Shown: positions 5,467 to 6,794 of the stretch, in pieces
How the letters are laid out: every line of letters begins with the position of its first letter
How positions within the stretch are numbered: the first letter of the stretch is position 1
Source of the DNA: Actinomycetes bacterium
Lineage (GTDB): Bacteria; Actinomycetota; Humimicrobiia; Humimicrobiales; Humimicrobiaceae
Reading direction: 5' to 3'
NCBI GenBank assembly: GCA_030603375.1
Contig: JAUVXY010000075.1
Span: 1-6,794 of the forward strand
Length of the DNA stretch: 6,794 nucleotides
The notes under the pieces: generated by a model
Databases searched by the model: none
Seen by the model: the letters and a program-made list of their open reading frames with translations, nothing else
Told to the model about the DNA's origin: nothing
Program-made: the position numbers and the translations under genes

Positions 5467-6794
5467 TTACCCCCTGCCATAAATCCTGATAGAATATTCT
5501 CTTCGGTAATTTCACTTTTTGATAAAACTCTGGAAATTTCAAAGTTTCTAATAACAATAACCTTGTCGCTTATTGAAATAATTTCTGGCATTTCAGATGA
5601 AATCATAATGATGGATTTACCAGCAGCTGTGAGTTCAGTAAAAAGTCTATATACTTCAACTTTTGTATTTACATCAATTCCATGAGTAGGTTCATCAACA
5701 ATTAATAAATTTACTCCTGCAAAAAGCCACTTTGCCAGAACCACTTTTTGCTGATTCCCCCCACTTAAAAATCTTACTTCTTGATTAGACGATGGCGTTT
5801 TAATATCCAACTTTTTAATATAATTATCAGCCAGTCTTCTTTCTTTTTTTAAGCTGATAAAGAACTTTCCAATCTTATCCAGGTCGACTATTGTTATATT
5901 ATGATCTACTGGCATACCCATAAAAAGGCCGTCAACTTTCTTATTTTCTGTCAGTAATGCTATGCCTGCTTTTACTGCTTTCATTGGGCTGTCAGGGGTT
6001 ATGTCTTTTCCCCTGTAAATTATTTTACCTTCATATTTATTTAAGGCACCAAAAATTGCTCTTGCAATCTCTGTTCTTCCAGAACCTTTAAGACCGGCAA
6101 TACCAAGTATTTCGCCTTCTCTTACCTTAAAATTTATTTCTTTTGAAAACTGATTTAATTTTAATCCTTTTATCTCAAAAACATAATTACCAATAGCGCA
6201 TTCTTTCTTTTTATAGAAAAGATTAACTGGGCGTCCCACCATTTCCTTTGCTAGATTCTCCGGATTCAGGGTCTCAGTTTTTTTATCATGCGTTTTAATT
6301 TTTTTACCATCGCGCAAAACTGTTATTCTATCTGCAACTTTTAAGATCTCATCTAAATCATGCGCAATATATATTACACTTACTCCCTCGTCGCTTATTC
6401 GCTTTGCTATCTCTGTTATAAGGCCTGCATCTTTAACATTAAAAGCCTGGGTAGGTTCGTCTAAAATTAAAACTTTTGGTTTGTGAGCCAAAGCCTTTAA
6501 TATTTTTGTAAATTGCTGGTCAGCAGGACTTAATTTTTCATAAAGCTCTTCCACATTGGTATTTATCCCCAATTGGTTTGCAAGCTTTTTTGCATTTTCT
6601 ATAATTTTTCTATAGCTTATAAAAAACTTTCGATCATTATTCTCAGAACCTAAAAAGATATTCTCTGCAGCACTAACGTGAGGAACTAAAATATCTTCCT
6701 GGTAAACAGTCTGGATACCTATGCTTCTTGCTAAGTGTGGCGTAAGAAAATTATATTTATTTCCATCTATAAATATATCTCCTCCGCTAGGTTT
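5463..6794 (-). CDS. Simple-sugar ABC transporter ATPase with two nucleotide-binding domains (RbsA/MglA type), N-terminus off the window
   Basis: The frame is open from the right edge for 443 residues. Family proteins are about 500, so some 50-60 N-terminal residues, including the first Walker A, lie outside. A TTG at 6572 is not the start: translation upstream gives conserved family sequence, KPSGGDIFIDG (1-11), TVYQED (29-34, Q-loop) and AAENIFLG (42-49). Domain 1 continues with LSPADQQ (88-94, degenerate signature), VLILDEPT (108-115, Walker B) and IAHDLDE (143-149, H-loop). Domain 2 has GLKGSGRTE (234-242), the family's usual altered Walker A without the GKST lysine, then LSGGNQQK (343-350), LLIVDEPT (363-370) and ISSEMPE (398-404), where Ser replaces the H-loop His. 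Both the altered Walker A and the Ser are normal for this class. It powers import through the permease downstream. Confidence 0.95.
   Translation of the reverse strand, partial: KPSGGDIFIDGNKYNFLTPHLARSIGIQTVYQEDILVPHVSAAENIFLGSENNDRKFFISYRKIIENAKKLANQLGINTNVEELYEKLSPADQQFTKILKALAHKPKVLILDEPTQAFNVKDAGLITEIAKRISDEGVSVIYIAHDLDEILKVADRITVLRDGKKIKTHDKKTETLNPENLAKEMVGRPVNLFYKKKECAIGNYVFEIKGLKLNQFSKEINFKVREGEILGIAGLKGSGRTEIARAIFGALNKYEGKIIYRGKDITPDSPMKAVKAGIALLTENKKVDGLFMGMPVDHNITIVDLDKIGKFFISLKKERRLADNYIKKLDIKTPSSNQEVRFLSGGNQQKVVLAKWLFAGVNLLIVDEPTHGIDVNTKVEVYRLFTELTAAGKSIIMISSEMPEIISISDKVIVIRNFEISRVLSKSEITEENILSGFMAGGK

Larger units (their letters stand above)
1..6794 (-). other. Probable single amino-sugar catabolic operon, both ends outside the window
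   Basis: Seven consecutive genes share the minus strand, with gaps of -4, 47, 71, 144, 87 and 23 bases and no convincing terminator between them. The order is transporter first, then deacetylase, isomerase/epimerase, dehydrogenase, deaminase-like and URO-D-like genes. No promoter for the whole unit is visible; it should lie to the right, probably ahead of a substrate-binding protein gene. Co-transcription is inferred from spacing. Confidence 0.75.

Overview
The window is AT-rich. Every convincing gene lies on the minus strand, so transcription runs from the right edge to the left edge. Strong Shine-Dalgarno sequences (AGGAGG, GGAGG or GGAG types), lysine-rich proteins and low GC suggest a low-GC bacterium, such as a clostridial or halanaerobial Bacillota member. 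This is an inference from composition; nothing here fixes the taxon.

The layout in transcription order is as follows. (1) A ribose/simple-sugar type ABC transporter ATPase with two nucleotide-binding domains; its N-terminus is cut off by the right edge. (2) Its RbsC-type permease, joined to it by an ATGA overlap. (3) A PIG-L/LmbE zinc N-deacetylase. (4) A xylose-isomerase-like TIM-barrel sugar isomerase/epimerase. (5) A Gfo/Idh/MocA NAD(P)-dependent oxidoreductase. (6) A divergent NagB-like amino-sugar deaminase/isomerase. (7) The first 221 codons of a uroporphyrinogen-decarboxylase (URO-D) superfamily gene running off the left edge. Gaps are -4, 47, 71, 144, 87 and 23 bases with no convincing terminator, so this looks like one catabolic operon. 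A substrate-binding protein and a regulator would be expected further right, outside the window. No stretch over 300 bases lacks a gene.

The gene set reads as import of an N-acylated amino sugar or a derivative, cytoplasmic deacetylation, oxidation and/or epimerisation, and deamination by the NagB homologue. No sugar kinase, PTS component or NagA is visible. The NagB homologue keeps the DE pair, the GH histidine and the FNEP glutamate. Against E. coli NagB recalled from memory, it has lost the positions of the phosphate-binding Arg172 and Lys208 (both Leu here) and of the catalytic Asp141 (His here). Together these suggest a kinase-free amino-sugar route on a non-phosphorylated substrate, possibly ending with a URO-D-family step of unknown chemistry. 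That pathway is a hypothesis; the family assignments are much firmer.
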